A stretch of 64,000 nt of DNA from Corynebacterium marambiense (GTDB lineage: Bacteria; Actinomycetota; Actinomycetes; Mycobacteriales; Mycobacteriaceae), in assembly GCF_016342275.1 (NCBI RefSeq), contig NZ_JAEIOT010000007.1:709083-773082 (forward strand), given 5' to 3'. The position numbers and the translations under genes are program-made. The notes below the pieces were generated by a model that saw nothing but the letters and a program-made list of their open reading frames with translations, was not told the origin of the DNA and ran no database searches. Below are positions 53,217 to 62,809 of the stretch, one piece after another; position 1 is the first letter of the stretch, and every line of letters begins with the position of its first letter.

Positions 53217-55007
53217 ATGGCTGACGATCCCCTGAAACTGCACACGACCGAAGAGGCACCCGAGCCGAAGATCGACGCGGAGGGTCACGTCGTCGAACCG
53301 ACCTCCGATGACTTCGATACGCCGACCCCGGCGCCGGGCGACGCCCCGAATGAACGACCCGAACCCGAGTGGTACAAACAGGCCGTGTTCTACGAGGTCC
53401 TGGTCCGAGCGTTCAACGACTCGACAAACACCGGCTCCGGCGATCTCAAAGGACTGACGGAGAAACTGGACTACCTCGAGTGGCTCGGTGTGGACTGCCT
53501 CTGGCTACCGCCGTTCTACGACTCCCCGCTGCGGGACGGCGGCTACGATATCCGCAACTTCCGTGAGGTCCTCCCCGAGTTCGGTACTGTCGACGACTTC
53601 GTCGAACTCATCGACCAGGCGCACCGACGCGGTATCCGCGTGATCACGGACCTGGTGCTCAACCACACCAGCGATCAGCACCCCTGGTTCGTCGAATCGA
53701 AGCGCGATCCGGACGGCCCCTACGGTGACTTCTACGTGTGGAGCGACTCCGACAAGAAGTACTCCGACACACGGATCATCTTCATCGACACGGAGACCTC
53801 CAACTGGACGTGGGACGCGGAACGCGGCCAGTACTACTGGCACCGTTTCTTCAGCCACCAGCCGGATCTGAACTACGACAATCCGGAGGTGTGCGAGGCG
53901 ATGCTCGACGTGCTCCGGTTCTGGCTGGACCTCGGACTGGATGGCTTCCGCCTGGATGCGGTGCCGTACCTCTACGAGCGGGAGGGTACGAACTGCGAGA
54001 ATCTCCCCGAGACGCACGATTTTCTCAAGCGGTGCCGCGCACTCGTGGAGCAGGAGTACCCCGGTAGGGTGCTGCTCGCGGAGGCAAACCAGTGGCCGGA
54101 GGACGTCGTTGAGTACTTCGGCGAGAAGAACGCCGGCGACGAGTGCCACATGGCGTTCCACTTCCCACTCATGCCCCGAATCTTCATGTCGGTGCGCCAG
54201 GAGTCCCGCACCCCGATCAGTGACATCCTCGCCGCGACCCCGGACATCCCGGACACCGCGCAGTGGGGTATCTTCCTGCGCAACCACGACGAGCTGACGC
54301 TCGAGATGGTCACCGACGATGAGCGCGACTACATGTACGCGGAGTTCGCGAAGGATCCCCGGATGCGCGCGAACGTCGGTATCCGGCGCCGCCTGGCCCC
54401 GCTCCTCGACGGGGACCGCAACCAGCTGGAGCTGCTGACCGGCATGCTGCTCAGCCTGCCGGGTTCCCCGGTCCTCTACTACGGCGACGAGATCGGTATG
54501 GGTGACAACATCTGGCTCGGCGACCGCGACGGGGTCCGTACCCCAATGCAGTGGTCCGATGACCGCAACGGCGGGTTCTCCACCGCAGCACCGGAACGGC
54601 TCTACCTGCCGGCGATCCAGAACGCGCAGTACGGATACTCCGCTGTCAACGTCGAAAGCCAGCTGTCGCAGGAGAACTCCCTGCTGCAGTGGAACCGCCG
54701 TCTGATCAACTGCCGGAAGCAGCACGCCGCCTTCGGGATCGGAAGCTACCGTGAGGTCGACTCCGCCAACGAGGCGGTGCTCAGCTATCTGCGGGAGAAT
54801 GGCGATGATGTCATCCTGTGTGTGAACAACCTGTCCAACCGACCGCAAGCCGTTTCCCTGGATCTGTCCGAGTTCGCCGGCGCCGTGCCGGTGGAACTCA
54901 CCGGTGGAGAGAGTTTCCCCGCAGTTGAGACGGACCGGGATTGGGTGGTCACGCTCGCCCCCCACGGTTTCTTCTGGTTCGACCTGTCCAACCGGAACAA
55001 CAAGTAG
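53217..55007 (+). CDS. treS: Trehalose synthase (maltose alpha-D-glucosyltransferase)
   Basis: A 596-residue GH13 enzyme that interconverts maltose and trehalose. After a ~50-residue acidic N-terminal extension comes the TreS opening [42 protein letters not shown], the nucleophile region [21 protein letters not shown], acid/base Glu in [14 protein letters not shown] and [13 protein letters not shown] with the third acid follow. [33 protein letters not shown] is characteristic. It is followed by maltokinase after 10 bases, the pair that turns trehalose into maltose-1-phosphate. Confidence 0.96.
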   Translation: MADDPLKLHTTEEAPEPKIDAEGHVVEPTSDDFDTPTPAPGDAPNERPEPEWYKQAVFYEVLVRAFNDSTNTGSGDLKGLTEKLDYLEWLGVDCLWLPPFYDSPLRDGGYDIRNFREVLPEFGTVDDFVELIDQAHRRGIRVITDLVLNHTSDQHPWFVESKRDPDGPYGDFYVWSDSDKKYSDTRIIFIDTETSNWTWDAERGQYYWHRFFSHQPDLNYDNPEVCEAMLDVLRFWLDLGLDGFRLDAVPYLYEREGTNCENLPETHDFLKRCRALVEQEYPGRVLLAEANQWPEDVVEYFGEKNAGDECHMAFHFPLMPRIFMSVRQESRTPISDILAATPDIPDTAQWGIFLRNHDELTLEMVTDDERDYMYAEFAKDPRMRANVGIRRRLAPLLDGDRNQLELLTGMLLSLPGSPVLYYGDEIGMGDNIWLGDRDGVRTPMQWSDDRNGGFSTAAPERLYLPAIQNAQYGYSAVNVESQLSQENSLLQWNRRLINCRKQHAAFGIGSYREVDSANEAVLSYLRENGDDVILCVNNLSNRPQAVSLDLSEFAGAVPVELTGGESFPAVETDRDWVVTLAPHGFFWFDLSNRNNK

Positions 55008-55017
55008 GAGCCCCGAC

Positions 55018-56280
55018 GTGAACCCCGCTGCACTGGCCGCCACCCTGTCCACTAGCCGCTACTACGGTGCGAAATCGCACCCGATCGATACCGTCGAGGT
55101 CGTCGCTGCCACGGAAGCCGCCGGTGGGCGGTGGCTGGTGGCGCGAACCCCGGACGGTCTATACCAGATGCTCGTCGACGACTCCGATGAGACCCTGCCC
55201 GATGTACTGGGAGCCCCGGAAGTCGCCACTGCACTCGGTCGGGCCATCGCCGAGGGGCGTCCGGCTGGCGGCGGCACGCTCCACGTCGTGGGCGGTGACA
55301 CCGACGGCGGGGCCGACGGAACGAAGGAACCGGGTGAGCTGGCCGGTGAAGTCATGCCCGCCGGGCTTCGGGGTCGCCGGATCTCGGGGGAACAGTCCAA
55401 TACCTCGCTGGTGTTCGGTGACGGCACGGTGGACAGCCTGATGGTCAAGTACTTCCGGAAACTCCAACCGGGCGCCAATCCCGATGTTGAGCTGCTCGCC
55501 GGGCTGTCCCGCGTCGGATGCCCGAACATCGCCACCCTGCGTGGCTGGGTCACCGTTGACGTCGACGGTTGGGAATTCACCACCGCGATGGTCCAGGACT
55601 TCGCCCGAGGCGCCAGGGACGGCTGGGAGCTCGCCCTCGAATATGCCGCCGAAGGCCGGTCCTTCGCCGACGAGGCCAGGGGCCTGGGCCGCGCGGTTCG
55701 ACGGGTCCACAGCGATCTCGCCTCCGCTTTCGACACCGGAGCAACGGGCATCGACGAGGTCCGGGACCACCTCACCGGACGACTCACCGAGCTCGCCTGC
55801 GACGTCCCGGTCATCGGTGTCTACCAGGAAGCGGCGCATGCCATATACCACGGACTCGACGCGACGTCGACGACCCCGGTGCAGCGGGTTCACGGGGATC
55901 TGCACCTCGGCCAGGTGCTGCGCACCGATTCCGGCTGGTTGCTCATCGACTTCGAGGGCGAACCTGCCCGCCCACTTGAGGAGCGGCGCCAGCCCGACAG
56001 TCCACTCAAAGACCTGGCGGGGGTCATCCGGTCCTTCGACTACGCCGCACACTTCCACTCGCAGAGCGACTCCACAGTTCCTGGGCCGGAGTATCCGGCG
56101 GCGTGGGCGCGCGACTGCGTCAACGCGTTTCTCGAGGGCTACGGCACCGAGAACACCCCCCTGTTGGAGGCTTACCGCCTGGACAAGGCGCTCTACGAGG
56201 TCGCGTACGAGGCCAACAACCGGCCCGACTGGCTGGGAATCCCCCTCGCGGCGGTCAAACGGTTGACCGGGGTCAGCTGA
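55018..56280 (+). CDS. Maltokinase (Pep2/Mak type)
   Basis: A 420-residue kinase with an aminoglycoside phosphotransferase-like fold. The phosphate loop region is GEQSNTSLVFGDG, the catalytic loop VQRVHGDLHLGQVL (His-Gly-Asp) and the metal motif WLLIDFEGEPARPLEER. An N-terminal ~90-residue cap (SRYYGAKSHPIDTVEVV) matches actinobacterial maltokinases. It phosphorylates maltose to maltose-1-phosphate for the GlgE pathway. AGGAG is 8 bases before the GTG start. Its 3' end overlaps the convergent idi gene by 8 bases. Confidence 0.94.
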   Translation: MNPAALAATLSTSRYYGAKSHPIDTVEVVAATEAAGGRWLVARTPDGLYQMLVDDSDETLPDVLGAPEVATALGRAIAEGRPAGGGTLHVVGGDTDGGADGTKEPGELAGEVMPAGLRGRRISGEQSNTSLVFGDGTVDSLMVKYFRKLQPGANPDVELLAGLSRVGCPNIATLRGWVTVDVDGWEFTTAMVQDFARGARDGWELALEYAAEGRSFADEARGLGRAVRRVHSDLASAFDTGATGIDEVRDHLTGRLTELACDVPVIGVYQEAAHAIYHGLDATSTTPVQRVHGDLHLGQVLRTDSGWLLIDFEGEPARPLEERRQPDSPLKDLAGVIRSFDYAAHFHSQSDSTVPGPEYPAAWARDCVNAFLEGYGTENTPLLEAYRLDKALYEVAYEANNRPDWLGIPLAAVKRLTGVS

Positions 56281-56830
56281 CCCCCAGCGCCCTCCGCAGT
56301 TCGGTATGCGCGAGCTGCTCCCCCATCCAGGGGCTGAACGCGAACGGCGCGCTGGCGACGGCGTCGACGAGCCTGCCCGGCGCGATCCACGCCGTCTGGT
56401 CAACCTCGTCGGGAAGCGGATCAATTCGCGCTCCCGGGGCGAGGAATGCCGTGTACACGGGGCAAATCTCGTACTCGACGATCCCCGAGGAGTCGACTGC
56501 CCGGTACCGGAAATCAGGGAGTACGCAGGTCACATCGGTGAGATCCTCCGGCTTCAGGCCGAGTTCCTGGGTACCGCGCCGTAGCAGCGCATCAACGGTG
56601 TCCTCGTCTGGCCCCGGGTGCCCGCACATGGTGTTGGTCCATACCCCAGGCCACGTCTTCTTCCCGAGTGCACGCCGGGTGAGCAGGACCTCGCCCGCAC
56701 CGCCGATCAGATAGCAGGAAAAAGCGAGGTGGAGCGGTGTTTCGGTGGAGTGCACCGTGGCCTTGGGCGCGGTTCCGGTCGGATTGCCCACCTCATCGGC
56801 CAAAACCACAAGTTCACGTCCGTTGCTCAT
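56273..56830 (-). CDS. idi: Isopentenyl-diphosphate delta-isomerase (type I)
   Basis: A 185-residue Nudix-fold isomerase. The Cys active site is TWPGVWTNTMCGHPGPDED. LLRRGTQELGL forms the Nudix-like helix and VEYEICPVYTAFL carries the Glu-x-Glu-like acid region. It supplies dimethylallyl diphosphate for the prenyl chains made by CrtE. TAAGCT (56837-56842 on the minus strand) lies 6 bases from the ATG, so it is probably leaderless. It is divergent from crtE with a 47-base gap that holds both promoters. Confidence 0.95.
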   Translation of the reverse strand: MSNGRELVVLADEVGNPTGTAPKATVHSTETPLHLAFSCYLIGGAGEVLLTRRALGKKTWPGVWTNTMCGHPGPDEDTVDALLRRGTQELGLKPEDLTDVTCVLPDFRYRAVDSSGIVEYEICPVYTAFLAPGARIDPLPDEVDQTAWIAPGRLVDAVASAPFAFSPWMGEQLAHTELRRALGVS

Positions 56831-56877
56831 GCGACTAGCTTAGCCGCAGGTACCGGCCACATGACACAATGGGATAT

Positions 56878-57963
56878 ATGACTCTCCCAACCACCGTTCC
56901 AATGTTCCGGGAACGCAGTGAGCGGTCCGTCGATTATCTCCACACCAGGTTCGCCGAGATGTCCGATCTCCTCGTAGAGACGGACAGCCACGCTGCTGCC
57001 CCAATCCGAGATGCAAGAGAGATCTGCACCGGAGGGAAACACCTCCGATCCCTATTGGTCCACATCGCCGCGGACCGGCCCCGCGGCCCTATCCCGCACT
57101 GTGACACCGCGGTGTCCGCAGCCTTCGATCTCCTGCACGGCTCCTTCCTCATACTCGACGATGTCTTTGACGCCGACGAAACGCGCCGCGGACGCCCGAC
57201 GGTGCACGCGGCTGCGATTGCGCGGGCGGCAACCAACTACGGCATCGACGGGCCCACCGGTTCTGCTGACGCGGTGCACTACGGTCAGTCCGTCGCCGTG
57301 TTGTCCGGAACGGCGGCACTCACCGGCGCGATTCGTTTGATCGCCGACTCCGGTGCCAGTGACTCGACGACCATAGAACTGATCAGACTCCTCACTGACG
57401 CCGCCGGGTTGTCGATGATGGGAGAGTTCCTGGACCTCCACTACTCCCTTCCCGGGATCGAGACAGACGCCAACGCCGTACGCACGGCGAGCTACCTGAA
57501 GACGTCCCCCTATTCCTTCGATGCCCCGCTCATCGCAGGCGCGCTCCTTGCTGGGAGAGACAGCCACACCGGAGCGCTGCGGGAGATGGGGAACCACACC
57601 GGAACCGCTTTCCAGCTCGCCAACGATCTCCAGTCCGTGTTCTCACCGAGTTCACGGACCGGGAAAAGCACCGCGGGTGATCTGGCTCTGGGCCGGGCCA
57701 CCCCTCTCCTGACCGCAGCGAGGGAGACCACCGTCCGTCCTGAAATTGATGAGATCCTCGCGAGCGGCGACCCCTCGCAACTGAAACGCGTGCGGGAATT
57801 GCTGCGTTCCTGTGGCGCGGTGGACGAGGTGATCGCCCAGGCACGGAATGACCTCGACAGCGCACGGAAGATCCTCGATGACTCCGGAGCACTGCCCTCC
57901 GCGGACGCACGGGAGGCATTCGTCGCGGTTCTCGACAGTATTGAGGAAAGCCTTCATGTCTGA
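56878..57963 (+). CDS. crtE: Polyprenyl (geranylgeranyl) diphosphate synthase, CrtE-like
   Basis: A 361-residue all-helical prenyltransferase. The first Asp-rich motif is complete (LDDVFD, residues 94-98, followed by ETRRGRPTVH), and TGGKHLRSLLV is the substrate Lys/Arg region. The second Asp-rich motif, normally DDxxD, reads NDLQS (248-252), with Asn and Ser replacing the first and last Asp; GKSTAGDL follows as usual. Chain length is assigned from the partner gene crtB, with which it overlaps by 8 bases. An ATG at 56869 (MGYM) is an alternative start. Confidence 0.88.
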   Translation: MTLPTTVPMFRERSERSVDYLHTRFAEMSDLLVETDSHAAAPIRDAREICTGGKHLRSLLVHIAADRPRGPIPHCDTAVSAAFDLLHGSFLILDDVFDADETRRGRPTVHAAAIARAATNYGIDGPTGSADAVHYGQSVAVLSGTAALTGAIRLIADSGASDSTTIELIRLLTDAAGLSMMGEFLDLHYSLPGIETDANAVRTASYLKTSPYSFDAPLIAGALLAGRDSHTGALREMGNHTGTAFQLANDLQSVFSPSSRTGKSTAGDLALGRATPLLTAARETTVRPEIDEILASGDPSQLKRVRELLRSCGAVDEVIAQARNDLDSARKILDDSGALPSADAREAFVAVLDSIEESLHV

Positions 57964-58834
57964 GCGTCGCACCTCGATGGCGGACTACGACGTCATGTCG
58001 ATACGTGCCGCAGCACGGGTCATGGAAACCTACTCCACATCTTTCTCACTGGCCACCAGACTTCTCGACGAACGCACTCGGACGGACATCAGGAATCTCT
58101 ACGCAGTCGTGCGCATCGCCGACGAGATCGTTGACGGGACCGCGTCCGACGCCGGTCTGAGCGACACCCGGGTACGCGAAGAACTCGACGCTTTCGAACG
58201 CGCAGTGATTCACGCCGTAGATACCGGGTTCTCCACCAACCCGGCGATCCACGCCTTCGCCGGTACGGCCCGACGGACGCATATGTCACCGGACCATATG
58301 ACAGCGTTCTTTTCCTCCATGCGCCGCGATCTATCTTGTTCTGCGGTCTATGACGACGCCGAGCTCAGCACCTACATCTACGGTTCCGCCGAGGTCATCG
58401 GGCTCATGTGCCTGAGCATTTTCACTGCCGACCGCGGTTTTCGGGAGGAAGAGCTGGCCCGGTGCACAACGGGGGCTCGTCGGCTAGGATCCGCATTCCA
58501 GAAGGTCAATTTCCTGCGGGACCTCCACGAGGACACCGCGGAACTGGGCCGCAGCTACCTCGGTGACGGCGTCCCGTTGACGGACCGGCAGCGGGACGAA
58601 GTCATTGCCGATGTCCGTGCCGACCTCAATGCGGCGCTGGAGACGGTTCCGCTACTCCCGGTCCGGGTACGGGCCGGGGTGATCACAGCTGTCCTGCTCT
58701 ACGGGGAACTGACCGACCGGCTGGCGGCCACTCCGGCGACCGAGATTATGCGATCCCGCGTATCCGTTCCTACCCGAGTCAAGGCGGGGATCCCGATACG
58801 GGCGCTGATCATAGCCGCGCGCATGCGCCCCTGA
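57956..58834 (+). CDS. crtB: Phytoene/squalene synthase family protein, CrtB
   Basis: A 292-residue trans-isoprenyl synthase. The first Asp-rich motif is RIADEIVD (56-60), the second NFLRDLHEDT. STSFSLATRLL and YIYGSAEVIGLMCL are conserved family segments, and the length is normal. It condenses two GGPP into phytoene, or possibly another C30/C40 product. It overlaps crtE by 8 bases. No desaturase (crtI) follows; the next gene is on the other strand. Confidence 0.92.
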   Translation: MSERRTSMADYDVMSIRAAARVMETYSTSFSLATRLLDERTRTDIRNLYAVVRIADEIVDGTASDAGLSDTRVREELDAFERAVIHAVDTGFSTNPAIHAFAGTARRTHMSPDHMTAFFSSMRRDLSCSAVYDDAELSTYIYGSAEVIGLMCLSIFTADRGFREEELARCTTGARRLGSAFQKVNFLRDLHEDTAELGRSYLGDGVPLTDRQRDEVIADVRADLNAALETVPLLPVRVRAGVITAVLLYGELTDRLAATPATEIMRSRVSVPTRVKAGIPIRALIIAARMRP

Positions 58835-58871
58835 AGCGACCTTCCGAACTTTCGCACGGCGCTGAGCAGAC

Positions 58872-59435
58872 TCAGCTGCGCGGTAGGGATCCCTTGAAGA
58901 TGACGTTACCGATCTTGAATTCGGCGTTGTACAGCGATCCATAAGAGGTCTGGAACGCATAGGCCAAATTCGTCGAGGCACCGGGGCCGAGCGGGAGATC
59001 CAGCGCGGAGACGAGTCCCGGGTACTCGTCCTTGGTCATTCGCTGGATCTCGGTGACTTTCCCGGAGTAGTCGGAGATCGCCAACGTAGGTGGCGCGAAG
59101 GCATCCGCGGGAAGCGGCACATCGTTGCGATTCGTGACAAGAACGTGAATGACGGAACCACCGTAGTTGCCGTAGTTCACCGACATGATCTGCCAGTCCA
59201 CGTTCAACCCCGGGTCATGGGCCGGTTTGGCGAGGTTCTCGTCGACAATGACCGGTTCGACCTGCTTCGGGGTGAACGAAGTTGTCTCATCCACACCAGG
59301 AGCGGAACTGGCGGACTCCGACTCGGGGGCGGGTGCATCGGTGCTGTCACCTGAACAGGCGACAAGAATCACCGTGGCCATAGTCACCGCAATTATTCGG
59401 GCGGTAGACCGGATCCTAATAATCACTTCTTGCAC
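58872..59435 (-). CDS. Lipoprotein, DUF4352-like
   Basis: A 187-residue lipoprotein. The N-terminus is basic and hydrophobic with the lipobox VILVACSG (Cys at about 25). A Ser/Glu/Pro-rich linker precedes a beta-sandwich of the DUF4352/immunoglobulin-like type (VIHVLVTNRNDVPLPADAF, LGPGASTNLAYAFQT, FKIGNVIFKGSL). It is probably anchored on the outer face of the membrane. The start is one of two GTG codons (59435 or 59426) after GGAAGG. It is divergent from aecD. Confidence 0.8.
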   Translation of the reverse strand: MQEVIIRIRSTARIIAVTMATVILVACSGDSTDAPAPESESASSAPGVDETTSFTPKQVEPVIVDENLAKPAHDPGLNVDWQIMSVNYGNYGGSVIHVLVTNRNDVPLPADAFAPPTLAISDYSGKVTEIQRMTKDEYPGLVSALDLPLGPGASTNLAYAFQTSYGSLYNAEFKIGNVIFKGSLPRS

Positions 59436-59548
59436 CACACCTTCCGCGGGTTTTTCGTCGTTCCACCGGGCTCCGGCGGTCGCATGCACACTCATCCTAG
59501 TATCCCAGGGCATACCCGGGGCCTTCGGCCCCGCGACCGTTCCGGGAC

Positions 59549-59554
59549 TAGATT
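59549..59554 (+). promoter_or_regulatory. Leaderless-type -10 element of aecD
   Basis: TAGATT is followed by 7 bases and the ATG at 59562. No ribosome site is present. Confidence 0.6.
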
Positions 59555-59561
59555 CGATGTC

Positions 59562-60689
59562 ATGCATTTTCCTTCTCTGGATCAGCTCCGCGAACGTGGC
59601 ACGCAGAAGTGGACCCATCACCCGGATGATGTTCTCCCGCTCTGGATCGCGGAATCCGATTTCGGGACCTGCCCCGAAGTGAAGCAGGCGATAGCCGACG
59701 CCGTCCAACGGGAAGCATTCGGTTATCCGCCGGAGCCCTCGGCACTTCGCTCCGCGATGGTCTCGTTCTACCGCTCCCGGTACGCCGTGAACCTCAACCC
59801 GGACGGGATCTTCGCAATCCCCGACGTTGTCCGGGGCCTGGAACTGGCGATCACCCACTTCACCCGTCCCGGATCCCCGGTCATCATTCCGGTTCCGTGC
59901 TACCCACCGTTCCTGGATCTTCCCCTGATTACAGACCGTGAAGCCCTGTACGTCAGCGCCGAGGGCGGACTGGACGCGGACGAGATCGAGCAGGCATTCG
60001 CGGCTGGAGCGGGATCACTGTTGCTCTGCAGCCCGAACAATCCCCTGGGCTACACTTTTGACGCTGATTTCCTCCGAGTGCTGGCGGATATCGCGGCGCG
60101 ACACGGCGGGCGGATCATCGTCGACGAAATCCACTCGCATCTCGTCTACGACCGCCTCCACACAATGGCCGCCACGGTCAGTGAGACCGCGGCGGCGACC
60201 TGTATCACGGTGACCGCCGCGTCCAAGGCGTGGAACGTCGCCGGACTGAAGTGCGCGCAGCTCATCTTCACCAATCCGGACGACATCACCATCTGGTACG
60301 GATTAAACCATCTGCTGCGTGGCGGGTACTCGACCCTTGGCCTCGTGGCGAGTGAAGCCTGCTACCTCGCGGACCAATCCTTCCTGACCAAAGAACTCGA
60401 GTACCTGCGGTCGAACCGTGACTGGCTCGCTGACGAGCTCCCGGCACGGATCCCGGGCCTCAGGACGACGGTGCCGGAAGCGACCTACTTGATGTGGCTC
60501 GATTTCCGGGACACCGCCGTCCCCGGAGAACCCGCCCCATGGTTGCTCAAACATGCCGGAGTCGCACTCAACGACGGAACCACCTTCGGCCCCGGAGGTT
60601 CCGGCCATGCCCGGCTAAACTTCGCTTCTTCCCGCGCGACACTCACTGAAGCCGTTAACCGGATGGCGGATGCCTGCGCACAGGCGTGA
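59562..60689 (+). CDS. aecD: PLP-dependent C-S lyase (cystathionine beta-lyase, MalY/PatB type)
   Basis: A 375-residue fold-type I aminotransferase-like lyase. LPLWIAESDFGTCPEVKQAI is the MalY/PatB N-terminal signature. LLLCSPNNPLG, IIVDEIHSHLVYD and the PLP-lysine motif TAASKAWNVAGLKCAQ follow, with a C-terminal ARLNFA. It cleaves C-S bonds in cystathionine, cysteine or S-(2-aminoethyl)cysteine. The next gene is brnQ, the aecD-brnQ order known from C. glutamicum, which secures the assignment. Confidence 0.93.
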   Translation: MHFPSLDQLRERGTQKWTHHPDDVLPLWIAESDFGTCPEVKQAIADAVQREAFGYPPEPSALRSAMVSFYRSRYAVNLNPDGIFAIPDVVRGLELAITHFTRPGSPVIIPVPCYPPFLDLPLITDREALYVSAEGGLDADEIEQAFAAGAGSLLLCSPNNPLGYTFDADFLRVLADIAARHGGRIIVDEIHSHLVYDRLHTMAATVSETAAATCITVTAASKAWNVAGLKCAQLIFTNPDDITIWYGLNHLLRGGYSTLGLVASEACYLADQSFLTKELEYLRSNRDWLADELPARIPGLRTTVPEATYLMWLDFRDTAVPGEPAPWLLKHAGVALNDGTTFGPGGSGHARLNFASSRATLTEAVNRMADACAQA

Positions 60690-60862
60690 TCTTCACCACT
60701 GCGCCCACCCAGGAGCCAGTACCGGCTACGGTCTGACCGGGAACACCCAGTAGTGTTTTTTGCACGAGGAACGCCCGGGTGATTCTGTTCACTTCCGGGT
60801 GGACATCCACCGTTTCCGCGCACCCAGTATCTCGGCCCGGTGCACTTGTGTGAAAGGTAGCA

Positions 60863-62470
60863 ATGACCACACCAGCATCCAACCGTTCGGCAAACGCCAA
60901 CGGCACCATCGCAGTGGCGACTCTGATGCTGTTCTCGATGTTCTTCGGAGCCGGGAACCTCATTTTCCCGCCCATGCTCGGTGTAGAAGCCGGCACAGGT
61001 TTCCCACTCGCCATCATTGGCTTCCTCGCCGCCGGGGTGCTCCTTCCGGTGCTCAGCGTCATCGCCGTCGCAATCACCGGCAACGACATCTACGATCTTG
61101 CGCAGCGCGGCGGGAAGATCTTCGGGCTGATCTTCCCGATCCTGGTGTACCTGGCGATCGGTGCGTTCTATGCACTGCCCCGTACCGCAGTCGTCAGCTT
61201 CTCAACGGCCTTCACACCTCTCACCGGCCTCGATTCAACTGCCGCGGCAGCGGCGTTCTCCGCGATCTTCTTCACGCTCTCCCTAGCACTGGCATTCGAC
61301 CCGACGGGACTGGTGGACAAACTCGGTAAATACCTCACCCCGATCCTGCTCACCCTCCTCCTCGTCCTCGTCGTCCTCTCTGTTCTCACGCTCCGGAGCA
61401 ATCCGGGACCCGCGACCGAGAAATATAGCGGTCACCCACTGTCTGCGGGGCTCATCGAGGGCTACCTGACAATGGACTCTCTCGCTGCACTCGCATTCGG
61501 GATCATGGTCGTTTCCTCCCTACGCTACAAGGGGGTACCGAGTGGCCCGAAACTCGTCCGCGGTGTCGGGACCGCAGCCATCGGCGCCGGTGCACTTCTC
61601 GGTGTCATCTACGTGGGGTTGGGGGTCGTCGGCCAACGGGTTCCGGACGCCCGCAGCTACGGCGACGGCGCAACTCTCCTCGCCCATGCCGCGGAATCCA
61701 CGATGGGTTTCGCAGGTATGGTCGTCTTCGGGCTGATCGTTCTCCTAGCGTGCCTGTCCACCGCCGCAGGACTCATCGGTGCGACGAGCGAATTCTTCCA
61801 CCGAATCATGCCCGGCATCTCCTACCGATTCTGGGCGATCATCTTCGCGGCGATCTCCCTCGCGGTGTCAACCCTGGGACTCGAAACGGTGCTCGCTATC
61901 GCGGCACCAATCATTGGTTTCCTGTACCCCGCGGCGATCACCCTCGTAGTCCTGACACTCATCGAACCGATCTTCCGCCGTAAACTCCATTACGCCTTCC
62001 TCTTCTCTCTGGCGGTCGCGGTGATCTGGGCCGCACTTATGACCATCAGTTCCCTCGGTTGGGGCGCATCTGCCACCCGTTCCCTAATCGACTGGTCACC
62101 GATGCACTCTCAACAGCTCGGCTGGGTAGTACCGACACTCATCGCGGCCGGACTCGGTTACGTGGCAGATCTCATCGTGCGCCCTGTCCGCGCCGTACCT
62201 GTCGGTGGTGAACACCAGATTGAGGCCGAACTGCGTAGCGGCCACCGCGATTCAGAGGCTCTTGAAGAGGCTGTGGTCACACACGAACACGGAGGCTTCG
62301 CGGAGGGTCCGTCATCCGATTCAGAGGTAGCTCTCGAGGCTTTCGACCACCGCATAGACGCCATCGAGCGCGAACGCACCGAAGCCACGGCCCGGCTGGA
62401 GGCACTCGACGAAGCAAAGGAACTCGCTGAACAGCATGCTGCGGATCTCCGCCGCGCGACCGACAACTGA
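60863..62470 (+). CDS. brnQ: Branched-chain amino acid:cation symporter with long C-terminal extension
   Basis: A 535-residue carrier of the LIVCS family with about 12 helices. MLFSMFFGAGNLIFPPMLG is the family signature, and GAFYALPRTAVVSFSTAF and IYVGLGVVGQRVPDA follow. It imports Ile, Leu and Val with Na+. The last ~100 residues are unusual: after the final helix comes an acidic linker (EALEEAVVTHEHGGFAEG) and a coiled coil (FDHRIDAIERERTEATARLE...) that ordinary BrnQ proteins (~430 residues) lack. GAAAGGTAG precedes the ATG. The 173-base gap from aecD contains a weak hairpin (AACAC/GTGTT plus T-run, 60742-60761). Confidence 0.92.
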   Translation: MTTPASNRSANANGTIAVATLMLFSMFFGAGNLIFPPMLGVEAGTGFPLAIIGFLAAGVLLPVLSVIAVAITGNDIYDLAQRGGKIFGLIFPILVYLAIGAFYALPRTAVVSFSTAFTPLTGLDSTAAAAAFSAIFFTLSLALAFDPTGLVDKLGKYLTPILLTLLLVLVVLSVLTLRSNPGPATEKYSGHPLSAGLIEGYLTMDSLAALAFGIMVVSSLRYKGVPSGPKLVRGVGTAAIGAGALLGVIYVGLGVVGQRVPDARSYGDGATLLAHAAESTMGFAGMVVFGLIVLLACLSTAAGLIGATSEFFHRIMPGISYRFWAIIFAAISLAVSTLGLETVLAIAAPIIGFLYPAAITLVVLTLIEPIFRRKLHYAFLFSLAVAVIWAALMTISSLGWGASATRSLIDWSPMHSQQLGWVVPTLIAAGLGYVADLIVRPVRAVPVGGEHQIEAELRSGHRDSEALEEAVVTHEHGGFAEGPSSDSEVALEAFDHRIDAIERERTEATARLEALDEAKELAEQHAADLRRATDN

Positions 62471-62522
62471 TGTGAAACCCGAATAGGACCATAGACACCA
62501 CGCTTCGGTTCTCTTCCCCTGA

Positions 62523-62560
62523 GCAGCTACGCCCGGCACCCAGGTGCCGGGCGTAGCTGC
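62523..62560 (+). terminator. Terminator-like hairpin after brnQ
   Basis: GCAGCTACGCCCGGCAC (62523-62539) pairs perfectly over 17 bp with GTGCCGGGCGTAGCTGC (62544-62560) around CCAG. No T-run follows. The ~250 bases from here to the next gene show nothing I can name. Confidence 0.75.
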
Positions 62561-62809
62561 GTATCACCGGATGCCGTCCGACTCCCCCAGACTCAAGAGC
62601 CCCATGAGTTGATACCCAAGACAGCGGTCATCACCAGTCACACAACGGCGCTCTGACCGCGGCAACCGGACCAATCCAGCTGACAGAGCCAACGGATTTC
62701 GCACACTGGTTTTCAGCCCCGACGAACCTTTTTCCACGAATTTCCTCTATCGGGGAACCTGCCTGAGTTCCAGAGAGTCTCACCATGATGAAACCCACCA
62801 AATCCGGTC

